Source of the DNA: Campanula takesimana
Lineage: Eukaryota; Streptophyta; Magnoliopsida; Asterales; Campanulaceae
Reading direction: 5' to 3'
NCBI GenBank assembly: GCA_026119855.1
Contig: JAOWBW010001821.1
Coordinates: 62,001-126,000 of the forward strand
Length of the DNA: 64,000 nucleotides
This document shows, piece after piece, positions 19,754 through 30,085 of this stretch. The notes under the pieces are model-generated. The model saw nothing but the letters and a program-made list of their open reading frames with translations. It did no database searches and was not told the origin of the DNA. The translations under genes were made by a program, and so were the position numbers. The stretch's first letter is position 1. Every line of letters begins with the position of its first letter.

Positions 19754-20060
19754 GTGCTTGGAATCGAGTGAAATCGGGTGAAATAGAGTGAGTATGAACG
19801 GAAGTTAGGTCTGAGAGAGAGTAAGATGGAGATAGCGACGGCGACGGTTAGTCGGAGAGTGAGAGAGATGGAGGTTAGGTCGGAGAGTGATAGAGACGGA
19901 GGTTAGGTCAGAGAGTAGTGAGAGAGATGGAGAGAGCACGGTTAGAGATGGAGAGAGAAAGACTCGTACCTGCTAAGCCGCATAAAGGCCGGTTCACAAA
20001 AATGAATAAGAGAATTGTATGAACCGGTTTAGAGGTTTATATACCCACTTCCAAAACAGG
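19754..20060 (-). promoter_or_regulatory. Purine-rich upstream region of the Ulp1-like gene
   Basis: GAGAGAGATGGAGGTTAGGT-like units repeat four times at 19815-19950 on the plus strand, so the transcript leader would be CT-rich. A TATATACC run near 20038-20045 could serve as a distant TATA box. The MULE right end is likely near here but is not resolved. Confidence 0.4.
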
Positions 20061-20349
20061 TTTTTTTTTAAAAGTTTCCCCCAAAATTTTGTGTTATCTT
20101 ACTCCTCTCCATATTTTATCAAGGAGGTATGACCATGAATATCCAAATCATCACCAATGCTAATCTGGAATTCTTTTGTTAAAGGTTTGTACATAAACTT
20201 CTCCTTCGAAACAAGTTTTAAAATTGTAGATAAAGAGAAAGAACACCTAAAATGTTGGTCAAAAGCAAATCAACTACTCACTTGGCACTTATTTTCATTT
20301 TGATCCGTCTCAACTAACTTGACACTCCCAAAAATAACCTTTTTTTTTA

Positions 20350-20614
20350 CTCCATCCGTCTCAAAATAAATGTCATTTTGGGAGTTAAATTTTGTCTCAA
20401 AATACTTGTCGTTTCACTATTTTCAAAGCTTTTTTATTGCTCTATACCAATTATACCCTTAATAATGATAGTGAACTATCTTTTACCTAGCCATTTAATT
20501 ACCTAGGTAGTTGAATTACTTTAGGGATATTTGGGACTTCGTCACATACATTAATAGCATTTCTTAATAGGTGTGAAACACTCCAAAACGACATCTATTT
20601 TGAGACGGAGGGAG
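20350..20614. mobile_element. Stowaway-like MITE 1 (265 bp)
   Basis: It starts CTCCATCCGTCTCAAAATA and ends TATTTTGAGACGGAGGGAG, terminal inverted repeats over about 35 bp, flanked by TA on both sides (20348-20349, 20615-20616). No coding capacity. Confidence 0.9.
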
Positions 20615-20616
20615 TA

Positions 20617-20800
20617 TAATTTTATATTCACTCTACCCCACCGCTCATTCTCTCCCTTCATTTTCAACCACTCATTTTATTCAACCAACACTATTATTTA
20701 TCCCACTCATTCTCTCTCTTCATTTTCTACCACACATAAATTAGTTTTTTTAATTCTTGCGCCCACCTCTTAGGTATCAAATGAGGTGGGATGGAGGGAG
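20617..20800. mobile_element. Right part of another MITE, interrupted by MITE 1
   Basis: It ends GAGGTGGGATGGAGGGAG then TA. Its other end may be the CTCACTTGGCACTTATTTTC stretch near 20279, in which case MITE 1 inserted into it. The left end is uncertain. Confidence 0.5.
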
Positions 20801-20858
20801 TATAGCCTAAACTACAAAAGACATAAAGCAATACTAAATCAAACTCAAAAAGTATTTA

Positions 20859-21351
20859 CTCCATCCGTCCCAGTTTAAGGTTCTTACTTTTCTTTTTGGT
20901 ACTCTCTCCGTCTCAAATTAGATGTCGTTTTGAAGTGTTTCACACATATTAAGAAATATCATTAATGCATATGAAGAAGACTCAAATACCTCTAAAGTAA
21001 TTCAACTACCTAGGTAATTAAATGGTTAGGTAAGAGATAGTTCACTATCATATTAAGGGTATAATTGGTATAGAGCAATAAAAAAACTTTGAAAATAGTG
21101 CAACGACAAGTATTTTGAGACAAAATCTTACTCCTAAAACAACATTTATTTTGAGACGGAGTGAGTGTCTCAAATTGAAGTTGTTAGTTGTTTTATTACT
21201 GAAAATGGAGAATGAGACCACTTGTCATTCTCACAATAAAAACTCGATACCCACTGTCTGTCTCTTACTTTACTTTTTATATTCACAATTTTTTTTTTCT
21301 TAATCCATGTGTAAAATCAACTAAACACCTTAAACTATGAAAAGGAGGGAG
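20859..21351. mobile_element. MITE with a second MITE nested inside
   Basis: Outer ends are CTCCATCCGTCCCAGTTTAA and TTAAACTATGAAAAGGAGGG, flanked by TA (20857-20858, 21352-21353). The interior is interrupted at 20902-21165. Confidence 0.8.
20902..21165. mobile_element. Nested Stowaway-like MITE, same family as 20350-20614 but inverted
   Basis: It starts CTCTCTCCGTCTCAAATTAG and ends TATTTTGAGACGGAGTGAG. Internal sequence is the reverse complement of MITE 1 (shared CTACCTAGGTAATTAAATGG block). TA precedes it. The right TA is mutated to TG. Confidence 0.85.
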
Positions 21352-21579
21352 TATAACACAAATGACGGGCCAAAATGGGATTTCATGAATTTTTATAGCA
21401 AAACCGTAAAAAGATGAGGAAGGAAGGACCAGAGGTTACCTACATTTCCCAAATCCACACGTGCCAAAGTTTTTCACCTTTCTAATAATTAACATGTAGC
21501 TGAACCAATGATATTCTAGCTTGAACCTCGAAAATGACATTATTATAGGAACCTGGAGAAGCATTTGATATCAATCTTA

Positions 21580-21844
21580 CTCCCTCCGGTCCAAAATAAC
21601 TGTCTCTTTTTGTATTTGCACAACTCTTAAGAAATGCAATTATTATCATGGTTTGATGAAAAAAGTTCCAACTTTACCCCTATTAAGTGTACAACTTTCT
21701 TACATTAATGTCTCACACTAAGACAATTAATAAAAGAAAACAAGTTTCAATGCAAGGTTAAAAGAGACATTTAGCTCAAAAGTGACAATTATTTTGGACC
21801 AAAATTTTGGTCCAAAAGTGACAGTTATTTTGAACCGGAAGGAG
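21580..21844. mobile_element. Stowaway-like MITE (265 bp)
   Basis: Ends CTCCCTCCGGTCCAAAATAA and TTATTTTGAACCGGAAGGAG, flanked by TA. A different family from MITE 1. Confidence 0.85.
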
Positions 21845-21928
21845 TAATTTCTTTCCGGATTGAATGGTCATCAGATAGCATTGTGAAATTTATTGAAAGA
21901 GAAGTTGAAAATAGATTGTGGTGTTCTT

Positions 21929-22118
21929 TGTTGGGGTATCAACCCAAGTCCCACATCGGCAATTGAAAGAAGAATTGCCTAGTATAAGAAAGAGTCCACC
22001 CACTCCATTAGTATGAGGCCTTTTGGGAGATGACCTAAAAACAAATCCGTACGGGCTGGGCCCAAAGCGGACAATATCATACTAGTGTGGAGTGGTGGGG
22101 GTGGTCGCGGTCCCAACA
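21929..22118 (+). repeat. TRIM 5' LTR
   Basis: TG...CA termini with TGTTGGG/CCCAACA inverted ends. Near-identical to 22343-22531. Confidence 0.92.
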
Positions 22119-22342
22119 ACCGGTATCAGAGCCGAGGTTGATGGATGGGCCCGACAGGCAGTGGACCGCGTGTGCGAGATATGTGGGATTTCCTCTGGTG
22201 TGACCTCGCGAGTGGAGCACAGTGTGTGCCTTGTGTCGAAAGTCTTCTCGATATTGGTGATCGGGCGGCGTGTCTCGCATGTGGTGAATAGCGGCGGTAC
22301 AAGTAAACTTCGTTGGAAGTGGTCCTTGGTTGAGGGGAGGTT

Positions 22343-22531
22343 TGTTGGGGTATCAACCCAAGTCCCACATCGGCAATTGAAAGAAGAATTGCCTAGTATA
22401 AGAAAGAGTCCACCCACTCCATTAGTATGAGGCCTTTTGGGAGATGACCTAAAAACAAATCCGTGCGGGCTGGGCCCAAAGCGGACAATATCATACTAGT
22501 GTGGAGTGGTGGGGTGGTCGCGGTCCCAACA
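22343..22531 (+). repeat. TRIM 3' LTR
   Basis: Preceded by the purine-rich TGAGGGGAGG. Differs from the 5' LTR by one G in a G-run and a single C/T-type change (CCGTGCGG for CCGTACGG). Confidence 0.92.
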
Positions 22532-22981
22532 ACAATAAAGCTTGCTCCTCATCTTTGATTATCTCTTCAACATTAGATAATCGACCTACTAGTTGACTGA
22601 AAGAATTTATATGGTCATGCAAACTACCACCTTCATCAAGTTTTAAACAATACAAATCCATCTTCAAGAACAAGCGATTTGTTAACGACTTTACGCATAA
22701 ATACTCGCAAGTTTCTCCCAAATACCCCTCGGTGTTTTCTCTTTCAAAACACTATATTTAATTTTGGGAGCAAGTGCTAACCTGATTGTGCTCGAAGCCT
22801 TCTTCTGAATCTTCGCCCAATCCGCGTCATTCATCCCTTCCGGCTTGTCCTCTTCCAAAGCTTCTTCAAGACCCTGTTGAACCAACACATCTTGGATTGT
22901 CATCTGCCACACGGTGAAATCCATCCTTCCATCGAAAATTGGGACTTGATACTTCGATCCACCAATATCCATATTCTCCAA
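22532..22981 (-). pseudogene. gag: Ty1/copia gag fragment
   Basis: It starts at ATG 22981 and reads KYQVPIFDGRMDFTVWQMTI, then WAKIQKKASSTIRLALAPKI and IWEKLASIYA. After a frameshift near 22705 it continues SLTNRLFLKMDLYCLKLDEG and NSFSQLVGRLSNVEEI. This is the N-terminal half of a copia-type Gag (UBN2 family), which packages element RNA. It is truncated where the TRIM begins. The zinc knuckle and all of pol are absent. Confidence 0.85.
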
Positions 22982-23221
22982 AATATGAATTTCTTCACAC
23001 TTGGATTAGAATTTGAGACAAAAGTTGAAAATAAATTAAACATTCAAAATAAAAGTACATCAAAAACTGAAGCTGAAAAAGCTGAATTTCACGTTATGAA
23101 ACTAAATCAAACTCAATAAGTTACTGATCAATATCTTTCTCATATGAAAATCTAGTTCGGAAGGGAGAAAAGAGACTCACCGGCGGTAAATAATGGGCAT
23201 AGGTCACCCGATAAAGGTATA

Positions 23222-23505
23222 CTCCCTCCTGACTCAATTATAAGCAACAAAACTGGGTTTTTTTTGGACCTAAATATAAGCAACTCTAAGGGATTTCAAG
23301 ACTATTTAATACTCTCTTACCAAAACTGCCCCTATTTAATTATTCATTTTCAAATACAAGTGCACTTTATTACACATTTAATATGAAGATATATTAATAA
23401 TTTTAACATGTTTTTATTATAAAATCAAGACAATTAACTAACTTAACTACTTTCTTAATAGGTGTGATTTTAGTTATTTTTGCTTATATTTAGGACCGGA
23501 GGGAG
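23222..23505. mobile_element. Stowaway-like MITE (284 bp)
   Basis: Ends CTCCCTCCTGACTCAATTAT and CTTATATTTAGGACCGGAGG (GAG), flanked by TA. Internal ATAAGCAAC and TTGCTTATA continue the inverted repeat. Confidence 0.85.
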
Positions 23506-23773
23506 TACCTGGTAATATGTGGATATGGGAGAGACTTTAAGAAGGTAGTTGGCTATGGAAAATGGCTAATGCGGGGATTAAAAGCTTTTCGAATTAGTTG
23601 GATTTGATAGAATTTCAAATCCATTGTACCAATACTCTGACTCTCTGCAGTTCAATAAATTTTCCCGATAATTTCAGTTAAATAATTGTACTGATTGATT
23701 CCACAACTTAACTTTTTTGGCTTCTAGCGTAGGAGTACTCAGCAACGACTGGGTTTATTGTTGGGTAGTAATA

Positions 23774-24011
23774 CTCCGACCCATTTTAATCTGGTTCACT
23801 TTAATCTATAAAATTTTAAAATAGAAACTTTTAATAGTTTTTAAATAATAAGACTTACTTTTCATACTCACACTAACAACCTACTCACTATTTTTTATTT
23901 CACTTTTTCTCTCCTACCAACTATTTACACTCACAACATATTTCATTTTTAAATTTTCCTTAGTTTTTATGGTCAAGTTTACTTTTGTAAATTAGAATGA
24001 GACGAAGAGAG
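23774..24011. mobile_element. Stowaway-like MITE (238 bp)
   Basis: Ends CTCCGACCCATTTTAATCTG and AATTAGAATGAGACGAAGAG (AG), flanked by TA. Same family as the MITE at 24193-25013 (shared CTCACTATTTTTTATTTCAC-like interior). Confidence 0.75.
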
Positions 24012-24192
24012 TAAAATGGTAGTTGGATGAAAAGGGAGTTTATGGTTGGGTATAAAGACTCTGGTAATTGGATGAGAAGGGAGTCCTTTTGAATTTGGTG
24101 TCTATGGAGTCAGAGTAGACTTGAATTTAAATTTATACTCTTGCTTATAGCAAACAACTCATTTTAACTTAAGAACGAGAACTAACGAAATA

Positions 24193-25013
24193 CTCCTTTG
24201 TTCCTCTTTAATCTACAAAAATTACTCATTTGGTTGTTCACTTTAACTTACAAAATCTTAAAATAAAAATGTTTTAATACATTTAAAATGGTGGGACCCA
24301 CTAATCATACTGATGTAGCACAAGAAGCATGGCCAGCACCAAACTCGCCCAAACCAGGAACACACGCCCGGATCAAAACAAGGTCCGACCGGACCCAAAT
24401 AGCTACCCAGCCGGACCAAAGCCTTACACGCCCGGACCAAAAGTCTTCAGCGGTGATGAAATTGCCGACTCGTCAGATTTATGTTTCCTTTTTCCTTTTG
24501 GTTAATTAATTAGGATTATTTTGGTAAACTTTTAGGAGTCCTTTTTAGAATAGGGTTTTATTATGTCATAGGTTATAAATACTCTTTTATGTCTTTGTAT
24601 TGAACAAGTTGATTTTGATTATTTTATAAAGTTTGCGTTTGCATCTTTATGAGTTTATTCCCTAGAAACCATTGTTGGTTTTGTTGAAGGTGGATTCCTT
24701 CGGAAGGTGTATTCCTTTGTTTATTTGAGAGCTTCATCACTATTGGTGTTGTTTTTGCCAAACCCTAATTCGTGGATTCGAATTGGGTCAATTAAATCGT
24801 TGATTCGATTAATTGTCTATCCGGTTACTTTTATTTTAATTCCACTGCAACCTTTTACATCACATACTCACGACAACTATCCACTAACTATTTTCTATCT
24901 CACTTTCCCTCTCCCACCCAACCATCTACACTCACAACACATCACATTTTTCACTTTTTCCTTAATTAATGTGCCCAACTCATTTTTTGTAAGTTAAAGA
25001 GGGACGGAGGGAG
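24193..25013. mobile_element. Stowaway-like MITE interrupted by a solo LTR
   Basis: Outer ends CTCCTTTGTTCCTCTTTAAT and AAGTTAAAGAGGGACGGAGG (GAG), flanked by TA. Removing 24311-24862 and one copy of CATAC leaves a MITE of about 264 bp, in line with its relatives. Confidence 0.85.
24311..24862 (+). mobile_element. Solo LTR (552 bp) with 5-bp target duplication
   Basis: It begins TGATGTAGCAC and ends CTTTTACATCA, with perfect 7-bp inverted ends TGATGTA/TACATCA. It is flanked by CATAC at 24306-24310 and 24863-24867. A TATA box (GGTTATAAAT) lies at 24571-24580. Four CCGGA-centred motifs lie upstream (24369, 24389, 24411, 24432). It is a recombination product of a full LTR element. Family not determined. 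Confidence 0.9.
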
Positions 25014-25556
25014 TATGTTTTAGAAGTAATTGTTTTGAGTATGAAGGAAAGAAAAAGTGAAGTAGAAAATAGTAAATGAAAAATTGTTATGAATATGGTA
25101 AGTAGATCTCACGAATAAAAAAGTAATCTACAATTTTCGTTTTAGCAGAAAAGTGAAACTTTTTCTAATACGACACCCTAAATGAGGAAATGGTAATTTG
25201 TTATAGCACGGAAGGAGTATGAATTAGTCCATTTTGTCCATAATAGCCACGGCTTCACTACTTTTCATAACTTTAAGAAACCAATTATTGATTGTTATTA
25301 CAGTTTGATAAACAAAAGACCAAATCTACTCTTATTAATTGTTTCTTTTACCGATAGTAACAATTTTAAATGTGTAAACGAGTAACTTGAAGTACTTTTT
25401 AATTAAAAATATAAACCGAGTGCCACTTGAGCTTGTAGCATAAAGGTCCAACCTATATGAATGCTCCTTTTTTTTTTCTCTGGCAGTCGTACCACGTTCT
25501 TCCATGCTAGTAGGTGAACTCCTTAAACTAAGGTCTCACGAACGCCCTTACTCACA
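25014..25556. other. AT-rich intergenic sequence
   Basis: No coding signal. A GGAAGGAGTA near 25210 may be one end of a decayed MITE. Confidence 0.5.
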
Positions 25557-25621
25557 AGTGACAGGTATTTTGGACCAAAACTTTGATCCAAAATCGACGC
25601 ATATTTTAGACCAGAAGGAGT
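25557..25621. mobile_element. Right end of a decayed MITE
   Basis: GACAGGTATTTTGGACCAAA and GACCAGAAGGAG then TA resemble the right end of the MITE at 21580-21844. No matching left end was found. Confidence 0.55.
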
Positions 25622-26183
25622 ATACTTTTTAGTAATACAGTATAAACCATCCGTCCTATAATAATGGTTACCAAAATTGACTGCGTGAAAATTAAGAAAA
25701 AGTTAATATAATAAAGGTTAATGACAATTTAGACCCTAAAGTGACATACCACCCTCCCAAACGAACTCTGATGTTTTTTTTTCACCAGATCAGACCTTGA
25801 TGTGAAAAATACTCGCAAGATAGGGCTTTTTTGACGGAATTCGTTAGAAACTCAGTTAAAAAGCATGAGCCATGCACATGACTAACAAATTGGTTAGTTT
25901 GAAGTTGAAATTTCTTTCTAGGGGCTTAAATAGCATATTTTAAAACTGAGGTGAGAGCTAGACAAAAAAACTCAAATAAATTCATTTTCAAAAATAAGAA
26001 AATTTAAGAGAAAAATAAATTCATTATCTTCAAAAATTCAATTTACCATTTATTTTAAATAAAACTTTAAAATAAAATAAATTAATTATCATCTATTTTC
26101 AATTTTCAACTATTTTTCTAAAGATAAAGAAATTCAATAAATACATTTTTTAGTTTACCAATTTTGTGAAATAAAAAAAGTTA
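25622..26183. other. AT-rich intergenic sequence
   Basis: I see no genes, repeats with clear ends or regulatory sites. It is dominated by A/T runs. Confidence 0.5.
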
Positions 26184-26458
26184 CTCCCTCTGACCCGGAG
26201 TAAGAGTCCTACCCCTCATTTGCACGCTTATTAATAAATATTGGAAGTGATGTAAATGTTGTGAGTGTAAAAGTAAAGTAGGAGAGAGAATGAGTGGGAG
26301 AGAATGGTGAATTGATTGGTGTTGTGAGTATAAAAGTAAAATAAGAGAGATAATGAGTGGGGTGAATAGTAAACATTCTTTACCATTTTAGGAATAGGAC
26401 TCTTACTCTGGGACGTACCAAAATGGAAAGTAGGACTCTTACTCTGAGACGGAGGGAG
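26184..26458. mobile_element. Stowaway-like MITE (275 bp)
   Basis: Ends CTCCCTCTGACCCGGAGTAA and TTACTCTGAGACGGAGGGAG, flanked by TA. The right arm is partly duplicated (AGGACTCTTACTCTG occurs twice, near 26395 and 26434). Confidence 0.85.
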
Positions 26459-26821
26459 TAGATAAATATGTTCACTAATTACAAAGGCTTGAAAAAAGTT
26501 AATATATTTTTCAAATAATAAATTTATTTCCTGTTTTAAAACAAAACATTATTCAAAAATGACACAAAAAAACACATTTTAATAAATTAGAAATGTTATC
26601 CTGGCCAAATTGCAGACATGTTCATAGGTTCATTTCAAGCTGCTCCAAATGGGTTTTCAAGCTTATTGAAATCTGCTTCAATAGACGCCACCACCACCAT
26701 TGTGCAGCTGCAACCACCATAATCACCACCAAGCCACCACAACCATCCACCCAACAATTTATCTTTTTGATTCTAAAAAATTCAACAAAATCAAATAACA
26801 TTCAAATATCAAAAATTATTA
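26459..26821. other. AT-rich intergenic sequence with ACC-repeat patch
   Basis: A (CACCAC)-rich stretch at 26690-26750 gives a His/Pro-rich ORF that I do not consider a gene. A similar CCACCATAATC(T)CCACC patch recurs near 27345. Confidence 0.5.
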
Positions 26822-27134
26822 CTCCCTCCGTCCTAGTTGAAGGTTCTTATTTTCCTTTTTGGTGTGTCCCAATTTAAGGTTCTTAGTTGATTTATTCCAT
26901 AAATGGAAAAGAATGAACAGTGCTTTGGAGAATCTTGCTCTCAAAAAGTTCATTAATTACAAAAAAATCATTACTTACCTAACTTACTTTCACCCACTTG
27001 CTTTATGAATAATATTTTGGACATTTATATCCTTCACTTTCTACTTTTAGTTGACTCATTTCCATTGTTTTAGCCTTGATTTCTTAATAAGCGTGCATAG
27101 TTAAACTAAGAACCTTAAACCGGGACTAAGGAAG
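26822..27134. mobile_element. Stowaway-like MITE (313 bp)
   Basis: Ends CTCCCTCCGTCCTAGTTGAA and ACCTTAAACCGGGACTAAGG (AAG), flanked by TA. The left arm contains a second copy of the AAGGTTCTTA motif (26840 and 26874), a short internal duplication. Confidence 0.8.
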
Positions 27135-27508
27135 TAGAACAAAATCATTTTTCTCCAAATCTGGTTTCATTTGAAGATGCTTGAAACTGACTAATCTTCA
27201 TATTCCTAACAAACTATACCGAACCAAGCCACCAAATCGAGAATCAAATCGATTTTCCAGAACAATTCTCGAAAAGATTTTCAAAACACAACTCATATGT
27301 CGACTGAAGAACGAAATTTTCAAATTGGAGGATGCCGTCGACGACCACCATAATCTCCACCGCCACCGACTCTTCTATAACCATCACTAATGCAGACAAC
27401 ACAAATTCATAACAGCAGTCTCACAAAATCTGACAAGCCAAAATAAAATCATCCGAAAATCTACAAATTTGAAAATTCTTTAATATCATGAAAATGTGAA
27501 AAACCCAC
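27135..27508. other. Intergenic sequence
   Basis: No coding or structural signal apart from the CCACC patch noted above. Its right edge is the LTR boundary at 27509. Confidence 0.5.
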
Positions 27509-27954
27509 TGTAGATACCCCGGGAAAACCACGGCTTGTCTAGAGCGGTGTATTATCCTAGGATGTCTATTTGGTTTTACAGACTGGAGTCGTCACCTATA
27601 TTTTTAAAAGAACATAAGAAAAAGCTAATATAGCCTAATTTTATATACAAAACCAGATATTCGGTAGAAACGGGTTCGGGGGTTATGTTACGAAGTGGGA
27701 AGTAATTAAACACCCACTCCGTCCGGCTAAAGCCGGTCTTTCTACTTTTGGTGTTCTGATGTAAAAAAAATCATTTTATTTATATGAATACGTGCTAACA
27801 ATTACATTGAAAGGAAAAAAAAGGAAATTAAATGAGAGTTAAAATGTAGGGAGATAACCTTTAACCAACTTCAATGTAATGAAGTGATCATTTGGTTATG
27901 TCCCATTTGATGGGGATTGCATATGTTGGTCCCAGAGGGCAACAAGGGTATAGA

Positions 27955-27987
27955 ACCGCTAGAAGGGGGGGGGGGGGTGAATAGCGG
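27955..27987. other. G12 tract inside an inverted repeat
   Basis: ACCGCTA (27955-27961) and TAGCGGT (27981-27987) flank GAA, twelve G and TGAA. A homopolymer held in a hairpin loop within the LTR. Confidence 0.7.
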
Positions 27988-28029
27988 TCCAAACTTTTTC
28001 GAAAATACCCTTAAAATTTAACCGAGTAC

Positions 28030-28600
28030 TTATCAGTTTGGCCAACTGCGGTTCAAGGCACTAGAACCGAACTGATAAAATGCACAGCGGAGGTTTGCGG
28101 TTTGGCCAAGAGGATAGATAAAGAGTTGGGCGGTTTGACTGGGTTGAAAAACACAATGATGCACAAGACAGTTAAAGCTTAAAGATCAAAGGAAAACACA
28201 ATTCATCTTTCAAAACCGACATTCCTTGTAGAAACTGCAAGTTAACTCGAAGTTATATGTCAAGTCATAAATCATTCCTTTATGGTTATAAAAGGAATGT
28301 TTGTCTCAAGGAATAAATGACTTCTCTTGAATTTTTCAATAAATGCTCTGCGGTACCAGGTGCTGGAGCGGTTCCATGGATGAACTTGATGTGCAGTTCC
28401 ATTGAGACTGCAGTACGCGATTTCATGATTGGCGGTTTCATCAAGTTAGCAATAGAGGTTCCATATGAGACTTGAAGTACGGTTTCATCAAATCCACGGA
28501 ATGCGGTTTGATGAAAGTATGCGGCTCCATGCTGGTGGTTCAAGAATAGCACGAGTGCGGTTTGAAGAACTAAACCGCTGAGTTAAACCGAATCAAAAAC
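28030..28600. repeat. Dispersed GCGGTT motif repeats in the LTR
   Basis: About twelve GCGGTTYnATGA-like blocks recur every 25-45 bp (near 28048, 28098, 28128, 28350, 28367, 28431, 28457, 28480, 28504, 28518, 28557). They give a spurious ORF on the minus strand. Confidence 0.65.
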
Positions 28601-28917
28601 TCAGCCTAGAAAATTAAAAATCTAGAAATGGACACATCTAAAAATTGAAGTATAACTTCATTACATGATTCCTAAAGTCCATAAAAAGACATGTGGCATG
28701 GATCAATCAAATCAAGTGGGTGTACTAACAAAAGAATCCTAACAGCATACATTAAAAAGACATAAAAGTCAAATAAGAAATAAAAGAGAAAGTTGTACCT
28801 TGACTTGGAAAGGAGATGAAGACTTCAAAGTTTCACTTGAAGATGGTGTGCAAGAACTTGTGTATAGTTTTTGTAAAGAAGAGAAGTTGGGTCATTTTCC
28901 ATGGTAGAATGAGGGGG

Positions 28918-28927
28918 TTTATATAGG
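28918..28927 (-). promoter_or_regulatory. TATA box of the minus Tat LTR
   Basis: Minus strand CTATATAAAC. Confidence 0.6.
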
Positions 28928-29180
28928 TGGATAAGGGAGGAAAAGATGGTCATTGGACCAATAAGAAAGTAAGAAAATAAAAAAATAAATAGAAAATAAA
29001 ATAATAATAAAGATGAAATATTTTGTTTTAATGAAAAAGGCTAGAATAATGGGATTGTGAGGTTACAAATAAAAAGAGTTTTAATGTTGTAATAGAAAGG
29101 GGATTTTGAATTAAGAAGAGAGATTGCAAATAAGAAAATGGAGGGAAACTTGGTGGGAACCTGTAACAGCTATGTGGGAA

Positions 29181-29218
29181 GCGCGCGGGTCCGACTTATT
29201 GGACCAAACGCGCGCGCA
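29181..29218. promoter_or_regulatory. GC-rich dyad pair upstream of the LTR TATA box
   Basis: GCGCGCGGGTCC at 29181 and ACGCGCGCGC at 29209, 28 bp apart, with the dyad GGTCC...GGACC between them. The TATA box is 254 bp downstream on the minus strand. Confidence 0.5.
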
Positions 29219-29416
29219 ACACATGACAATTGCGGGGGGCACCCGCCTTTAAAAATGACAGAATGACACTAAAAGTTAACTTTGTTACTCAATTTAGTCC
29301 AAAACTAATGGAATCAGTTAAGAACTTAACAGAAGTAACAGAAATTAACAAAAACAAGTTAAATAAAAATACTATGTATGCAATCGGGGTGAGAGGTCCA
29401 AGGCGGGGTGTCTACA

Positions 29417-29429
29417 GATCCCCTCGGTG
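29417..29429 (-). other. Polypurine tract of the minus Tat element
   Basis: Minus strand CACCGAGGGGATC directly before the LTR start TGTAGACACCCC. Confidence 0.65.
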
Positions 29430-29618
29430 ACGTGGATTGCAAAGCAAAATGCGTCGACGAAAGAAAGACAACTGTCGAGGACATCGATAGGAGAAAATAA
29501 AGACTCGATAAAAAAACAAGAATTTGAAATTGCAAGGATAGAAGTGCGCTCCTTGAGTGAGCGGATTTCGTTGATAGAAGAGTTACGATGATATGAGATG
29601 GCCTACTGTGGCCAAGGT

Positions 29619-30085
29619 TTAGAGTCTGGTTGGCAGACTGAGGCTGGAGCCGTTTAGCGGAACCGTTATGTCTGTTTAGAGTCCGTTGAGCGGACTGGCT
29701 GAATCCGTTTCGCGAATCCGTTTGCCTATTGAGAGTACGTTGATCGGACTGGCTGAATCTGTTTGGCGAATCTGTTTGCCTATTTAGAGTCCGTTGAACG
29801 GACTGGATGGATCCGTTTGGAGAATCTGTTTGCCTGTTTACAGTCCGTTGAGCGGACTAGTTGAATCCGTTTGGCGAATCTGTTTGCCAGTTTAGAGTCC
29901 GTTGAGCGGACTGGCTGAATCCGTTTGGTGAATCTGTTTGCCTGTTTATAGTCTGTTGAGCGGACTGGCTGAATCCGTTTGCCAGTTTAGAGTCCGTTGA
30001 GCGTACTGGCTGAATCCGTTTGGCGAATCTGTTTTCCTGTTTAGAGTCCGTTGAGCGGACTGGCTGAATCCGTTTGGCGAATCCA
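29619..30085. repeat. Tandem array, nine units of about 54 bp, each with a hairpin
   Basis: The consensus contains AGTCCGTTGAGCGGACT, a perfect 6-bp stem with a 5-nt loop, then GGCTGAATCCGTTTGGCGAA. One unit is shortened to about 41 bp. Several units keep the stem while single bases vary. It lies in the 3' non-coding region of the minus Tat element. Confidence 0.9.

Larger units (their letters stand above)
11642..20060. mobile_element. Mutator-like element with FAR1-type transposase and Ulp1-like protease genes
   Basis: The two genes are convergent: transposase on + (11802-14893) and Ulp1-like protease on - (15587-19753). MULEs that carry Ulp1-like peptidase genes are known in plants (Kaonashi-type). 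Introns and the spacer of both genes share one degenerate AACTTGATGTTTT motif, which supports treating them as one element. I could not identify terminal inverted repeats or a target duplication, so both ends are approximate. Confidence 0.7.
21929..22531 (+). mobile_element. TRIM: miniature LTR retrotransposon (603 bp)
   Basis: Two nearly identical 190-bp LTRs (21929-22118, 22343-22531) begin TGTTGGGGTATCAACC and end CGGTCCCAACA. A methionine-tRNA-type primer site (GGTATCAGAGCC at 22122) follows the first LTR, and a purine tract (TGAGGGGAGG at 22331) precedes the second. The interior is 224 bp and non-coding. The flanks TTCTT and ACAAT do not match, so no target duplication is visible. It abuts a copia gag fragment on its right. 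Confidence 0.92.
27509..29416 (-). repeat. LTR of the minus Tat element (1908 bp)
   Basis: On the plus strand it begins TGTAGATACCCCGGG and ends GCGGGGTGTCTACA, so the ends are inverted repeats. A TATA box (minus, CTATATAAAC) lies at 28918-28927. Next to the GC-rich pair at 29181-29218 there is also the dyad GGTCC..TTATTGGACC. It contains a G12 run in an inverted repeat at 27955-27987 and GCGGTT-rich repeats at 28030-28600. Confidence 0.8.

Noticed and set aside
22082..22430. ORFs of about 110 residues over the TRIM on both strands
   Set aside because: They span LTR, primer site and interior of a non-coding miniature element.
26593..26877. His/Pro-rich ORF as a small gene
   Set aside because: It is produced by an ACC-repeat patch and runs into a MITE end.
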